Program-made: the position numbers and the translations under genes
NCBI RefSeq assembly: GCF_015595035.1
Contig: NZ_JADNRN010000002.1
Location: forward strand, 186,001-250,000
Source of the DNA: Marinibium conchae
GTDB lineage: Bacteria; Pseudomonadota; Gammaproteobacteria; Enterobacterales; Alteromonadaceae
Direction: 5' to 3'
Length of the DNA stretch: 64,000 bases
The notes under the pieces: generated by a model
Told to the model about the DNA's origin: nothing
Database searches by the model: none
The model's input: only the letters and a program-made list of their open reading frames with translations
Shown: piece by piece, positions 1 through 10,357 of the stretch
Layout: the number at the start of each line of letters is the position of its first letter
How positions within the stretch are numbered: the stretch's first letter is position 1

Positions 1-3000
1 ACTTGATATTGGTATGCTTGTCCAACAAGTGCCGTTAAATTTGCACTGCTAACAATTTGGGGAGCTCTGTTAATAGTCGAGTTTTGTTCAACTTGAATGC
101 TAAACCTCTGAACGGTTTCTGCGCCTTTCGTGTCAATGGCTACTACTTCAACACCATTGATATTAATCTGATTATCGCGAGGTACCCACGAGATGTTGCC
201 AGTAGTTTGGTCGATTACCATACCTTCAGGCGACAAGTTCAATTCATAACGAATACTGTCACCGTCTGCATCACTTGCGATTACAGGATAATTGTAGACG
301 CTACCAACGGCTGCATTTAGCACCGGACTGCTGGAAATAACGGGCGACTCGTTTGTTGTACTTTGCTGTTGTGCTACAGAGATAGGGAAGGTTTGTTGAA
401 TAAAACCTCCTGCATCATCGTTAACTCGCACGACGACGTTGTTACTACCGACTTGTGCCGCAGTCGGAGTCCACTCAATTAATCCGCTTTGAGCATCTAT
501 TCGCATACCATTAACAGATGAAAGTAGTTCATAACTTAGAACGCCACCGTCAGGGTCTGACGCCGCTATTGCGTAACTATAGGGTGTATCTATAAACGCG
601 TTGGTGCTTGGAATACTACTTATTGTTGGCGGAGAGTTAGAAGCAGGAGTATCACTAACTATAACGTTAAAAGTTTGGATGTCGTTCAAACCAGATGGGT
701 CACTTACGCTAATGGTTATTGCCTGTGGACCAAGTTGCTGTGCGCTTGGAACCCATTGGATTAGACCATTATTCGGATTAATCACCAACCCCAGAGGGCT
801 ATTCAGTGCGGTATAGGTTAGAGGGTCATTATTACCATCCGATGCAACAACAAGATATTGATAAACGGTGTTTGAGGTGGCGACAGTTACGGGCGACGAC
901 TCAATAATTGGCGCCACTGGTACCGAAACTGATCCAACTAATAACGAAAAGCTCTGTTCGTCGGTCTGTCCATCTACATCTGTCACTCTAATAGTAACAG
1001 GCTGACTACCAACCTGAGCATTGTTTGGAACCCACGTGAACAATCCGGTATTGCTAATTAGCATGTTCGATGGGGTATTTATCAGTGAATAACTGAGTGG
1101 ACTGTTATCTGGATCCGTAGCAACAACTTGGTATTGAAAAGATTCACCCACTGTTGCAAATCTGCCAGGCTCAGAGGAAATAGTAGGAGCGTCGCCACTG
1201 TTTTGTACGTTAACAGTAAAGGACTTTTCATCAAAAAGGCCAGCAGCATCAGTGACTCGCAGAACGACAACATTGTCACCGACATTATTGTTGACAGGTA
1301 ACCATCGTATTTCGCCACTCTGAGCATCAATTCTCAGATTACCAGGCGCTTCAGTTGCACTGAAGGTGAGCATGTCGCCCATGTTTTCATCACTGGCGAT
1401 TAAGGTTTGGACGTACAGTGTATCTTCTTGAGCTGGTGGCAATGATTGCGTAGTAATCACAGGGGCTTTATTGGGTTCTTTTACCAAAATGCTAAAAGTT
1501 TGGGTTCCTGAAGCTCCACGCTGATCAGTAACAATAATACTTAAAGCCTGCTGAGAACCAATTAACGCCTCTGGCGGGGTCCAGTTTATGATCCCCGACA
1601 GAGGTTCTATTGTTAGGCCTTCGGGGAAATCACCCAAGGCAAATGTGAGGGAATCTCCGTTTCCATCTGATGCGGTAACTTCGTACACGTAGGTTTCTGT
1701 TGCAGTAGCACTTACTATCGGTTGACTCGTAATTAACGGAGGTATATTCCGTTCTATAACGCTGATGCTGAATGACTGGCTATCGCTAAGGCCTGCTACA
1801 TCCGAAACTAACACAGTGACGTCGAAGTCTCCTTGCTGGCCCAGTGCAGGTGTCCATGTAATTAAGCCCGTATTTGAGTCAATGCTCATTCCGTCAGGAG
1901 CCACAGACAGCCGGTAGCTGAGAACATCTCCTAGGTCGGGGTCATTCGCTGATACTTGGTACAGATATTCAGTCAACTCAACGCCACTACTATCAGGCGT
2001 GCTAAAAATGGTAGGAGCTTGATTCGTATTGGCAACGCTAATAGTAAATACTTGTTCGCTAAATGCACCTTGGTTATCAATGGCTCTCAAAACAATAGAC
2101 TGTAGACCAACTTGAGCATTCAGTGGGGTCCAATTAATTAACCCACTTTGTGCGTTGATTGTCATTCCAGTAGGTGATACCTGCAGAGCATAAGTCACAC
2201 TATCTCGACGATCAGGATCAGTCGCTAGCGCTGTATATTGATAACTTTCTCCTTCAGTTGCGATGTTTACTGGAGTTGAGATAAAGCTTGGTGCAACATT
2301 TCTATTATTTAATCTACGTGCAGTTGGAGTAGCGCTTATCTCTCGAGAACGGCAGATTGCTTGCCCGCTACTATTTAATTCATCAACAACATAATAATAC
2401 GTAGTATCAATATCTAAACTAGGGTCTAAATAGGTTGAATAGCGATTATCTGTTTGGGCAATACGTGTGTAAGGTCCACCTTCATTCTCACTGCGGTATA
2501 CCGCATAGCTTGAAGCGCCCGTATCGGTCCAAGTTAACTGAACTTTTGTTTGTTTAGGCCTTGCCGCAAAGTCGGTCAAGCAATTACATAGCAAGTCAGA
2601 TGCGTCTCGGATACTGACCTGAGTAACTTGCGTATCAAAGAGATTACCTCTGCCGCTAGAAGGGAAAGACTCGGCGTTGTTATCAGTTACCTTAAGGCGA
2701 ATGATGTGGTCACCAACACCTAAGCTAGTAAGTTGAGTAGTCGCATCAACAAATGCAGTGTTTGCATCGTCGAAAATCTGATCATTGTTTAGATCCCATT
2801 CATAGCTAATTATCCTGTTTTCAGGCAGACCTGGTTCGCTTAGTCCATCATCAGGGTTGACAGAGTTTCTGCCATCTAATCGCCAAACTGCAGTCTGAGG
2901 ACAGAATAAGTATGGTCCACCAGCAATAGCAGTAGGTGGCAGCGGAGGTAAATTCACATTGACGATTATTTCGGTTTGTGCAGATTGAGGTGTGCTGTCG

Positions 3001-4031
3001 TTGTCGGTAACTCTTAGCGTAATTGGGTAATCACCAAGCGCTGGAAAAGTTGTAGTAACTATTGGACCCGAGGTGTCAAAAATACCGTCGTTATCTAAGT
3101 CCCAGTCCCATGCAACAATATTGCGAGCTTCTATTTGGTGAAATGACGCTGAACCATCTAAAGTAATTGTTTGGTTAACTAAAGCGGGGTTAGGAGTGGC
3201 TTGTGCAACGGCGACAATATCTCCGAGTGGCCGCTGATTGAGTATTTCGTCTACTTTTATAGCTAATAAGGCTTCGGTAAAGGATTCTGCATTTAGACCC
3301 CCATTGCGAAGAAATGATAGATCCCATACGGCGCCCCCATTTTCGATTGCCAAATCAACATAATTTGCGATTGTACTGCCCGCACCGTTTGTCGCACTTG
3401 GGTTTGCGCAAACTAAAAAGCTGCCGCTACCGTCAGCTACGTAACCATTTCCAAATGCATCCATTCCTAGGGCTTGTGTGCCATCTTCACATTGGATATT
3501 CACCCTTAGAACAGCATTTAATAAAGCCCGGTTTTCATTTAAATTATCCAGAACGGTTTGGTAAGTAATACTCGACAAGGTATTATCCCTGTCTTCGTCT
3601 GTAACCAAAATGATGTTAACAACCGCACCGTTTCGCCGTTCGTATTCCGATAAGGCAAATTCTATTCCTCGCCACCCGTCTTCTGTTCCACCACTGGTTA
3701 CTAGATTAGCTGCAGCTGTAACGAACTCGCTTTCGCTGCCAAGCAATCCGTCGCCAACGTTGATAGATCTCGGAACGACTTGTCTATTCCCAAAGCCAAC
3801 AAGTCCGAAGAGATTCTGCTGTGCTTCACTACCTATGCCATTTGCTTTGAGTTCAGTCTCTAAAAAAGGGATGGCTTCGGTAATCCATGCCTGTTCAGTC
3901 CTCATTGATCCAGATTCATCTATGACAACTATTACGTCAGCTGACACCGGAGTTTGCGCGAGACTGCTGTGTGAAAAAGCAGCGATAAAAATAAGAATAA
4001 TTAAATATGGAAGTGAATTTGATTTTCGCAC
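1..4031 (-). CDS. Giant secreted vWA / PKD / Ig-repeat protein (3' end outside the window)
   Basis: The minus-strand frame stays open from GTG at 4031 to the window edge, giving at least 1343 residues with no stop seen. The GTG follows AAGGA by 9 nt. The protein starts with a signal peptide ending near SSLAQ. A von Willebrand A domain follows (about residues 30-245) with the metal-site motif DESGSM and a later VTDED. Two PKD-like domains lie at about 275-475 (WDWDLDNDGIFD, YEWDLNNDQIFDD) and a fibronectin III-like stretch at about 485-565. Then come nine putative-Ig repeats of about 90-95 residues, each opening like APTISSEP and closing like GLITWTP...QSFSISV. It is probably an exported adhesin or surface protein; ligand and anchoring signal lie outside the window. 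Domain calls are firm, the role is inferred. Confidence 0.85.
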   Translation of the reverse strand, partial: MRKSNSLPYLIILIFIAAFSHSSLAQTPVSADVIVVIDESGSMRTEQAWITEAIPFLETELKANGIGSEAQQNLFGLVGFGNRQVVPRSINVGDGLLGSESEFVTAAANLVTSGGTEDGWRGIEFALSEYERRNGAVVNIILVTDEDRDNTLSSITYQTVLDNLNENRALLNAVLRVNIQCEDGTQALGMDAFGNGYVADGSGSFLVCANPSATNGAGSTIANYVDLAIENGGAVWDLSFLRNGGLNAESFTEALLAIKVDEILNQRPLGDIVAVAQATPNPALVNQTITLDGSASFHQIEARNIVAWDWDLDNDGIFDTSGPIVTTTFPALGDYPITLRVTDNDSTPQSAQTEIIVNVNLPPLPPTAIAGGPYLFCPQTAVWRLDGRNSVNPDDGLSEPGLPENRIISYEWDLNNDQIFDDANTAFVDATTQLTSLGVGDHIIRLKVTDNNAESFPSSGRGNLFDTQVTQVSIRDASDLLCNCLTDFAARPKQTKVQLTWTDTGASSYAVYRSENEGGPYTRIAQTDNRYSTYLDPSLDIDTTYYYVVDELNSSGQAICRSREISATPTARRLNNRNVAPSFISTPVNIATEGESYQYTALATDPDRRDSVTYALQVSPTGMTINAQSGLINWTPLNAQVGLQSIVLRAIDNQGAFSEQVFTISVANTNQAPTIFSTPDSSGVELTEYLYQVSANDPDLGDVLSYRLSVAPDGMSIDSNTGLITWTPALGQQGDFDVTVLVSDVAGLSDSQSFSISVIERNIPPLITSQPIVSATATETYVYEVTASDGNGDSLTFALGDFPEGLTIEPLSGIINWTPPEALIGSQQALSIIVTDQRGASGTQTFSILVKEPNKAPVITTQSLPPAQEDTLYVQTLIASDENMGDMLTFSATEAPGNLRIDAQSGEIRWLPVNNNVGDNVVVLRVTDAAGLFDEKSFTVNVQNSGDAPTISSEPGRFATVGESFQYQVVATDPDNSPLSYSLINTPSNMLISNTGLFTWVPNNAQVGSQPVTIRVTDVDGQTDEQSFSLLVGSVSVPVAPIIESSPVTVATSNTVYQYLVVASDGNNDPLTYTALNSPLGLVINPNNGLIQWVPSAQQLGPQAITISVSDPSGLNDIQTFNVIVSDTPASNSPPTISSIPSTNAFIDTPYSYAIAASDPDGGVLSYELLSSVNGMRIDAQSGLIEWTPTAAQVGSNNVVVRVNDDAGGFIQQTFPISVAQQQSTTNESPVISSSPVLNAAVGSVYNYPVIASDADGDSIRYELNLSPEGMVIDQTTGNISWVPRDNQININGVEVVAIDTKGAETVQRFSIQVEQNSTINRAPQIVSSANLTALVGQAYQYQ

Positions 4032-4317
4032 TTTGAGCGGTCCTTGTGTGTGACTGTATGCCTAAATGACTCCAATCATGGACGCAAAGCGGCGTTCGGG
4101 CGGGCTAAGTGCTATCCGTGATTGGTGTTTAGTGAAGTTTCCATTCGATATAATATAATTAATAGCACAGAATAACGCATTTCATCTACTCATAAAATGA
4201 ACAATTTAGTTAAAAAATAATCAGTTCATACTTATTTCTTTCGATTTGTTATCGATTGATGCGTTTAATGGAGAGTTTCTGCCGCAAGCTGCGACTATTG
4301 TCCTAGCGTAAAAGTAA
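4032..4317. other. Intergenic, AT-rich
   Basis: This stretch lies between the terminator of the TonB receptor gene and the start of the vWA protein gene. It must hold the promoter of the latter, but no clear -10/-35 pair stands out. No other structure is recognised. Confidence 0.5.
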
Positions 4318-4339
4318 AAGGGCACATGAATGTGCCCTT
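4318..4339 (-). terminator. Intrinsic terminator of the TonB-dependent receptor gene
   Basis: Perfect 10-bp inverted repeat AAGGGCACAT/ATGTGCCCTT with a 2-nt centre, starting about 50 nt beyond the receptor stop codon. On the minus strand it is followed by a T-rich tract (TTACTTTTAC). Confidence 0.75.
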
Positions 4340-4390
4340 GCTTTGTTTTTCAATCAAAAAAGTAGCAATGATTGCATTGCTTTACTTTAC

Positions 4391-7006
4391 TTAAAAGCGA
4401 TAGCTCGCACTGGCGTATACAAAACGACCTTGACCACTGTGAATGCTGTTCACATAACCAAAGAAGTCATGATGACTAAACGGAGGCTCTTCATTGAACA
4501 GGTTTGTTGCACCTACGGTGAGCGTGGTGTTTTCGATGCCTCGATAATTTACCACCAAGTCAACAGTGGTCATCGCATCAACCGTTTTATCACCAAAGCC
4601 AGAATCGGCATCACCGGCAAATTCGCCAACGTAGTTAAGTGCGACTGTTGCAGTAAGGTCATCCATGGCCCAATCCATCGACGTTGTATGACGCACTTCT
4701 GGTTGCTCGAACTCGCCCTCACTTAAATTAAGACGAACGCCACCTTCTGCATCTGGGCGGAATTCTTCATACTTTAATACGTAGTTCATCACGAAACCGA
4801 AGCGGAACTCGCCCACATCAGAATTCAGCTTGTAGCCAAGATCTAAGTCGATACCAGAGGTTTCTAAATCACCAATATTTTGGAAGGAATCAAACACACG
4901 TACCACTTCACCCGGATCATTTGGGTTCGCAGTAGGAATACGTTCAACTACCGTAGGGTCGTCGCCAAAGTTCGTGAATACAAACTGTGTATCTGAATCG
5001 ATGATGTTTTCAATATCGTAGCTATAATAGTCGAGTGAGACATCAAGATCGTCACTAAATGCAAAGATGACACCTAGGTTATAGCTTGACGATTCCTCAG
5101 GCCCGAGATCAGGGTTTCCTGCAAATATCGCAGTATACTCTGCTGGGGTACAACCCAAGTCAACTGCATTACAGCGAACGGTATCGACTAAATTAGGCGA
5201 TTCATCAGTGCGGCCTAGACCAAGTTGGTGTAGTGATGGCGCTCTGAACGCTGTACCGTAAGATCCTCGGAATGAAAGATTATCGAGCGGTTTAAACAAG
5301 AAGGATACTTTCGGATCGGTAGTCGTACCAAAGTCGCTGTAGTTTTCATGGCGAACAGCGAATTGAAGTTCAAGCTCGTCCAGCACTGGAATGGCAAATT
5401 CAGCAGAAATCGACTTACTGTCACGGCTGCCATTAGCTTGCGTTGCCTCGGTACCAAACACTTCGCCACGTAAGAACTGGTCGTCTGGGTTGTCGCTTAT
5501 GGCTTCTTCACGGTACTCAGCCTTAAGCGCTAGCATCAAATCACCAGCATCCATTTCAAGCAGCGGGCCTGAGAAGGTTAAATCAAAAGACTTATTGGTT
5601 GATTTACCCACACGGGTGGTGGTTGTTTCAATGAAATCAAGCGACTCTTGAGAGTTAGCTGACGGCTCGAAGGGGTTCCACGACTCATTATCAATCGCCT
5701 CTTGTACGCGACGAGAGTTAGGGAAACCATCTACACCACGCTCAACCGACTTACTCTTTATATAGCTATATGCTGCTTCCCAATACCAAGTATCGAGTTC
5801 GCCCGACAAGCCCATGATAGTTCTGAAATAGTCAGTATCAACGCGTTTTTCACGGTTACCTATATCAACGGTTCTGCGGCGCATAGTTAGGTCTTGACCA
5901 AAAAACGGACTACTCGGGTCATCGGCAAAAGGATGGTTAGCGTTGTCGCCGTCCATGAATAATTCGTTGAAACTCGGGCTACCTGCGCCTCGTACTATTG
6001 ACTTAGAGTTTTGACCATTAAAGTCGATGAAGGCGCTCATGCTGTCGCTTATTTCATATCTGCCGAGGTAGTTGTAGCTAAAACGCTCTGCGTCGGGGAT
6101 CATGGTCATGACCGGTGCGTAGTCATAGCGACATAAGTTGTTTGCACGATCGATATCTTCGGCTGGACAACGATCGTTTCCGAATTCATCAATGATGCGA
6201 TTGGTAGGATCCGAGCGAAGTGCAATCGTGCCTGGTATGCCCGATGAACTTCTAAAATCGACTGCATCGGGATCGTTTGGACGAAGCGTAGTTTGGTTTG
6301 CTGAACGAGAGTAGCTTCGGTCTGCGTACAATACTTCTGCCCGATCGAAATAATCGAGAATGAAGGTATGGCTCATTTTCTCGTCACTCGAGCCCCAGAT
6401 AATATTGAAGTTCTGTTCTTCACCGCCGCCATCTGCGGTCGTACCAAGCTTTGCCGACACTTGAGCACCCTCAAAGTCGTCTACTAGTACGATATTGATA
6501 ACACCCGCTATCGCGTCTGAGCCATAGGTTGCCGAAGCACCATCTTTTAGGATGTCCACGCGCTTAATCGCGGCCAGTGGAATGTTGTTGATATCGACAA
6601 AAGCTGTGTCGATGCCTTTTGCAAAAGGTGATACAGACACACGGCGACCATTAATAAGTATTAAGGTAGAGTCTGCACCTAAGCCCCTTAATGAGACACT
6701 TGAGCCACCATTTGCGGTATCGTCACTGCTGTTGCCTTGAGTAGAAAAAGTACCTTGCCCGGAAATCGGTAGCTTGGTAAATAGACTGATTAAGTCGGTC
6801 ACACCAGTATTCGCAATTGCTTCTGCATCAAGAGAGGTGACCGGTGACGGCCCTTCTTCATCAAGACGTTTTATAAGTGAACCGGTAACTGCAATACGTT
6901 CGATATTATCGTCTTGCTCTTGAGCAATCGCATTGGCTGAACCGGAAGAAAGTGCAACACACACAGCCGCGGCTGTGAGCGTGAGTTTTGAGCTGTATTT
7001 GAACAT
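4391..7006 (-). CDS. TonB-dependent outer-membrane receptor
   Basis: 871 residues. It has a signal peptide (to about residue 28), a TonB-box-like stretch IERIAVTGSLIKR, then a plug domain with NGRRVSVSP, IKRVDILKDGASATYGSDA and GVINIV motifs. A long beta-barrel ends in the typical C-terminal aromatic ASASYRF. Receptors of this oligopeptide/carbohydrate type import bulky substrates across the outer membrane using TonB energy. The substrate cannot be read from the sequence. It stands alone, with its own terminator downstream and 220 nt of upstream region. Nothing in its position ties it to the RiPP operon more than 8 kb away. Confidence 0.93.
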   Translation of the reverse strand: MFKYSSKLTLTAAAVCVALSSGSANAIAQEQDDNIERIAVTGSLIKRLDEEGPSPVTSLDAEAIANTGVTDLISLFTKLPISGQGTFSTQGNSSDDTANGGSSVSLRGLGADSTLILINGRRVSVSPFAKGIDTAFVDINNIPLAAIKRVDILKDGASATYGSDAIAGVINIVLVDDFEGAQVSAKLGTTADGGGEEQNFNIIWGSSDEKMSHTFILDYFDRAEVLYADRSYSRSANQTTLRPNDPDAVDFRSSSGIPGTIALRSDPTNRIIDEFGNDRCPAEDIDRANNLCRYDYAPVMTMIPDAERFSYNYLGRYEISDSMSAFIDFNGQNSKSIVRGAGSPSFNELFMDGDNANHPFADDPSSPFFGQDLTMRRRTVDIGNREKRVDTDYFRTIMGLSGELDTWYWEAAYSYIKSKSVERGVDGFPNSRRVQEAIDNESWNPFEPSANSQESLDFIETTTTRVGKSTNKSFDLTFSGPLLEMDAGDLMLALKAEYREEAISDNPDDQFLRGEVFGTEATQANGSRDSKSISAEFAIPVLDELELQFAVRHENYSDFGTTTDPKVSFLFKPLDNLSFRGSYGTAFRAPSLHQLGLGRTDESPNLVDTVRCNAVDLGCTPAEYTAIFAGNPDLGPEESSSYNLGVIFAFSDDLDVSLDYYSYDIENIIDSDTQFVFTNFGDDPTVVERIPTANPNDPGEVVRVFDSFQNIGDLETSGIDLDLGYKLNSDVGEFRFGFVMNYVLKYEEFRPDAEGGVRLNLSEGEFEQPEVRHTTSMDWAMDDLTATVALNYVGEFAGDADSGFGDKTVDAMTTVDLVVNYRGIENTTLTVGATNLFNEEPPFSHHDFFGYVNSIHSGQGRFVYASASYRF

Positions 7007-7226
7007 AAAATAATCCCTATTTATTTGTTTGTGTGATTACTGCCTTGAAGCTTCCATACGACAACTGACTGTATTTACAAGAAAAATTAGCAGCACAGTT
7101 TTTATAACACAAAAACCGGAAGGAGCGGCGATTAAATAGTGAACAAATGTAAAATGATGTTACGGGGCCTGCTACTTGACCGCGAGAAAAACACAATAAA
7201 GCGAGTTTTTCCGCAGATCAGAGTGG

Positions 7227-10200
7227 CTAAGTTCTGTTGAAGCGCTTCGAAATATTCACCCCAAGCATCAGCAAGCAAGGCGTTAAGAACAGCGTCAGAA
7301 TTGTGGCAAAGCTAAGCCCGCCGGCGATAGCGCTAGCAAGTTGTGTCCACCACTGAGCCGAGGGTGCACCAACCGACAAATCTCTACCCACAATATCGAT
7401 GGTGAGGGCGAATACCATGGGCAGCAATCCAAGTACGGTGGTAACAGACGTTAGCAGTACAGGTCGCATTCTTTGCGCTCCGGTTCGAAGTAAGGCTTCT
7501 TCAACGCTCATGCCGCGGTTTTTCAACTCGTTGTAGGTATCAATCAATACAATATTATTGTTTACCACAATACCGGCTAAGGATATGACGCCTAGACCCA
7601 CCATAACAACACCAAAGGCTTGGCCCGTGATCAACAATCCAAGCAACACTCCGGCGGTAGAGAACACGATGGCGCTTAACACTAACAGCGCCTGATAAAA
7701 GCTATTAAACTGCGTGACTAAAATGATTGCCATCAAGAAAATGGCAACGATGAAAGCCTTACTCAAAAAGCCCATGGTTTCTTGAATATCTTCGTCTTGG
7801 CCTTTGAACTTTACATTAATGCCTTGCTCGAATTTGTACTTGGCGAGAGCTTCTTTCACTGCATTCACTTGAGCATCAGGCAAGAGATCTGCTGCAACTG
7901 CCGACTTAATAGTCATAACGCGTCTGCCGTCGGTTCGGTTTATGGTCGTAGTTTTTTGTGCAGGCTCAAAGCTTACGAAGTTACTAATTGGTATTTGACC
8001 ACTTGCAGAGGGCACTCGTAAACGATTAAGTTGCTCTAAGGTGCGGTCTTCTCGAGGGAAGCGAAGGCGAATTTCTACCTCTTCTTCAGCATCGTCTGGG
8101 CGATATTCGGCGAGCAAAACCCCGTTGGTGATCATGGTAACGGCATTGCCAACTAAGCTTACATCAGCGCCAAACTCAGCCGCTTTTTGACGGTCAACTT
8201 TCAAGCGCCACTCTATACTTGGCAGAGGGCGTGAGTCTTCAATGTCAACAAAGCCGCCAATCTCTTCCATGCTGCTTCGAATATCGGTAATGGTTTTGGT
8301 GATCGCATTAACATCAATGCCGCTAATTTCAATTTGAATCGGTTTGCCTGAAGCTGGCCCAGACTCTTCTTCACGCACCTGCACCTGTATACCGGCGATC
8401 TTAGCCGCTTTGTCTCGTAACAGTGGTTTTATTTCCTCGGCACTTCTTCGGTAGCGCCAATTGGTGAGTTCAAGTTGAATAACTCCAATTGTATCGTCGG
8501 GCATGTTGCTGTTTGATTGATTGTTTGCACCCATCGTGCGAGCGTACACTGATTTTATCTCGTCGAATCCGAGCAGACTGTCTTCGACTTTCCGCACCAA
8601 TTGATCCCGCTCGAAAATAGACAAGTCACCTCGCGCTTGCACCTGTACTTGCAAAAATTCGGGCTCAACCGATGGGAAAAACTCAACTCCTTTACCTAAA
8701 AATGCGTAGCTTGTATACGCGCCCACAATACAAAACATTGCTAACCCAAATGCTTTTGCTGGGTGGCGTAAAATAAAACGTAGACTTACTAAATATTTAC
8801 CAACCCAGCCATCGATACTATCTAAATCGCCATTTTCGGCCGCTAACATCTGTTTGCTTATGCTATCGCTACTCTGATTCTGTTTTTTGTTTTTATTCAG
8901 TAAAGCCCCTAGCACAGGAATGAAAATGAGTGCCATTGCAAGAGAGGCAGCAAGTGTAATAATCACGGTTATTGGTAGGAACTTCATAAATTCACCAACT
9001 AAACCTGGCCAAACAAGTAGTGGTAAAAATACCACTAAGGTGGTTAAGGTTGATGCAATAATAGGCCATGCCATGCGCTTTGAAGCTTGTGAATAAGCTT
9101 GTTTGGCGTCAAATCCTTCTGCTGATTTTCTATCGGCTAGCTCTATGGTGACTATGGCGCCGTCAACTAACATGCCCACCACTAAAATGAGACTAAACAA
9201 GACCACCATATTCAGCGTGATCCCCATTAGGTCGAGCACTAGCATCGCGGCTAAGAATGAACCAGGAATAGCGAAACCAACCAAAATAGCTGGGCGAACG
9301 CCTAAGGCTGCAATAATTACTATCATGACCAATATGATCGCAGTGATCACGTTGTTTTCTAAATCACCGAGCATGGTGCGAATGTTTTCTGATTTGTCTT
9401 GTAGGTAATTTACTTGAATGGCTGAACCCCATTCCTCACTACTCGCATCAACAATCGCTCGAACGTCTTCAATGGTCTCAATAATATTTGCGCCGCTGCG
9501 CTTTGACACCTCAAGCGCTAAGGCAGAACGTCCGTTTAGGCGTGCGAAACTGAGGGGGTCTTTGTAGGTTCTGCGCAAACTGGCAACATCCTGAAAGGTA
9601 ACCACTGTACTGCCATCTACTTTGATTGGTAAAGTAGCGAGGTCTCTTGCGTCCTCTATAACTCCAGGAACTTTGAATACCATACGTCCGGCACCCGTAT
9701 CTAAGGCACCTGCAGCAACCAATCGATTGTTCTGTGAAACAAAATTAAAGAGTTCGCTATACGATATATTGTACGCTTCAAGTGCTGACGGGTTGACGAT
9801 AACTTCGAGCACTTCCTCTCGGTCGCCACCAATTTCAACCTCCAATACTCCGCCTAATGATTCAATGTCGTCTTTTAAACGACGAGCGATACTCACTAAT
9901 GACCGTTCCGGAACAGGGCCTGATAACACCACAGTAAGCACGGGGAAGAGTGCCACGTTAACCTCGGTAACGCGCGGTTCGTCGGTGCCTGGTGGTAACT
10001 CAGCACGCGCTAAGTCTACTTTCTCCCGTACATCTTGTAGGGCTTTATCGGCGTCAAAGCCAGCATCGAATTCTAGGGTAACCGAAGCGTAGCCTTCTGC
10101 GCCTATCGAACGAAACTCTTTGAGACCTTCAATTGACTGAAGCTCTTTTTCTAATGGCCTGGCGAGAAGTCGTTCGGCATCTTCGGGTGCAATCCCCTCA

Positions 10201-10355
10201 TAGTTTACCGACACATAAACAATGGGGATTGCCACATCGGGCTCAGATTCTTTAGGGATACTTAAGTAAGATGAAGTTCCCATGAGCAATATCATTGCAA
10301 ACAGCAATAGAACGGTTCTACTGCGACTGAAAGCAGCGTCGATGATGGCGTTCAT
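7227..10355 (-). CDS. RND efflux transporter, inner-membrane permease (HAE1-like)
   Basis: 1042 residues, the normal length for the AcrB/HAE1 family. It shows the duplicated layout of TM1, a large periplasmic loop and a block of six TM segments, twice over. The TM4-region motif GMLVDGAIVTIELADR carries the acidic residue of the proton relay. The N-terminus (IPKESEPDVAIPIVYVSV) is typical of the branch whose members pump organic solvents, drugs or lipids. The gene starts 2 nt after the membrane-fusion protein gene, so the two form an operon. No outer-membrane TolC partner is encoded here, so a chromosomal TolC is presumably shared. The substrate is unknown. Confidence 0.95.
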   Translation of the reverse strand: MNAIIDAAFSRSRTVLLLFAMILLMGTSSYLSIPKESEPDVAIPIVYVSVNYEGIAPEDAERLLARPLEKELQSIEGLKEFRSIGAEGYASVTLEFDAGFDADKALQDVREKVDLARAELPPGTDEPRVTEVNVALFPVLTVVLSGPVPERSLVSIARRLKDDIESLGGVLEVEIGGDREEVLEVIVNPSALEAYNISYSELFNFVSQNNRLVAAGALDTGAGRMVFKVPGVIEDARDLATLPIKVDGSTVVTFQDVASLRRTYKDPLSFARLNGRSALALEVSKRSGANIIETIEDVRAIVDASSEEWGSAIQVNYLQDKSENIRTMLGDLENNVITAIILVMIVIIAALGVRPAILVGFAIPGSFLAAMLVLDLMGITLNMVVLFSLILVVGMLVDGAIVTIELADRKSAEGFDAKQAYSQASKRMAWPIIASTLTTLVVFLPLLVWPGLVGEFMKFLPITVIITLAASLAMALIFIPVLGALLNKNKKQNQSSDSISKQMLAAENGDLDSIDGWVGKYLVSLRFILRHPAKAFGLAMFCIVGAYTSYAFLGKGVEFFPSVEPEFLQVQVQARGDLSIFERDQLVRKVEDSLLGFDEIKSVYARTMGANNQSNSNMPDDTIGVIQLELTNWRYRRSAEEIKPLLRDKAAKIAGIQVQVREEESGPASGKPIQIEISGIDVNAITKTITDIRSSMEEIGGFVDIEDSRPLPSIEWRLKVDRQKAAEFGADVSLVGNAVTMITNGVLLAEYRPDDAEEEVEIRLRFPREDRTLEQLNRLRVPSASGQIPISNFVSFEPAQKTTTINRTDGRRVMTIKSAVAADLLPDAQVNAVKEALAKYKFEQGINVKFKGQDEDIQETMGFLSKAFIVAIFLMAIILVTQFNSFYQALLVLSAIVFSTAGVLLGLLITGQAFGVVMVGLGVISLAGIVVNNNIVLIDTYNELKNRGMSVEEALLRTGAQRMRPVLLTSVTTVLGLLPMVFALTIDIVGRDLSVGAPSAQWWTQLASAIAGGLSFATILTLFLTPCLLMLGVNISKRFNRT

Positions 10356-10357
10356 AA

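Noticed and set aside
3610-4053. Plus-strand open frame of 147 residues
   Set aside because: It is a shadow opposite the vWA domain of the minus-strand giant protein, which translates cleanly.
4391-7006. TonB-dependent receptor as uptake or immunity partner of the RiPP
   Set aside because: It is 8.7 kb from the operon, has its own terminator, and is separated by efflux, cdd and GH8 genes. No evidence links them.
7182-7214. Hairpin downstream of the RND gene as a terminator
   Set aside because: Ten pairs with one bulge exist, but the T-run lies within the stem and no T-tract follows on the minus strand, so the call is too weak.
9622-10092. Plus-strand open frame of 156 residues
   Set aside because: It is antisense to the RND permease gene, Ser/Thr-rich and without domain character.
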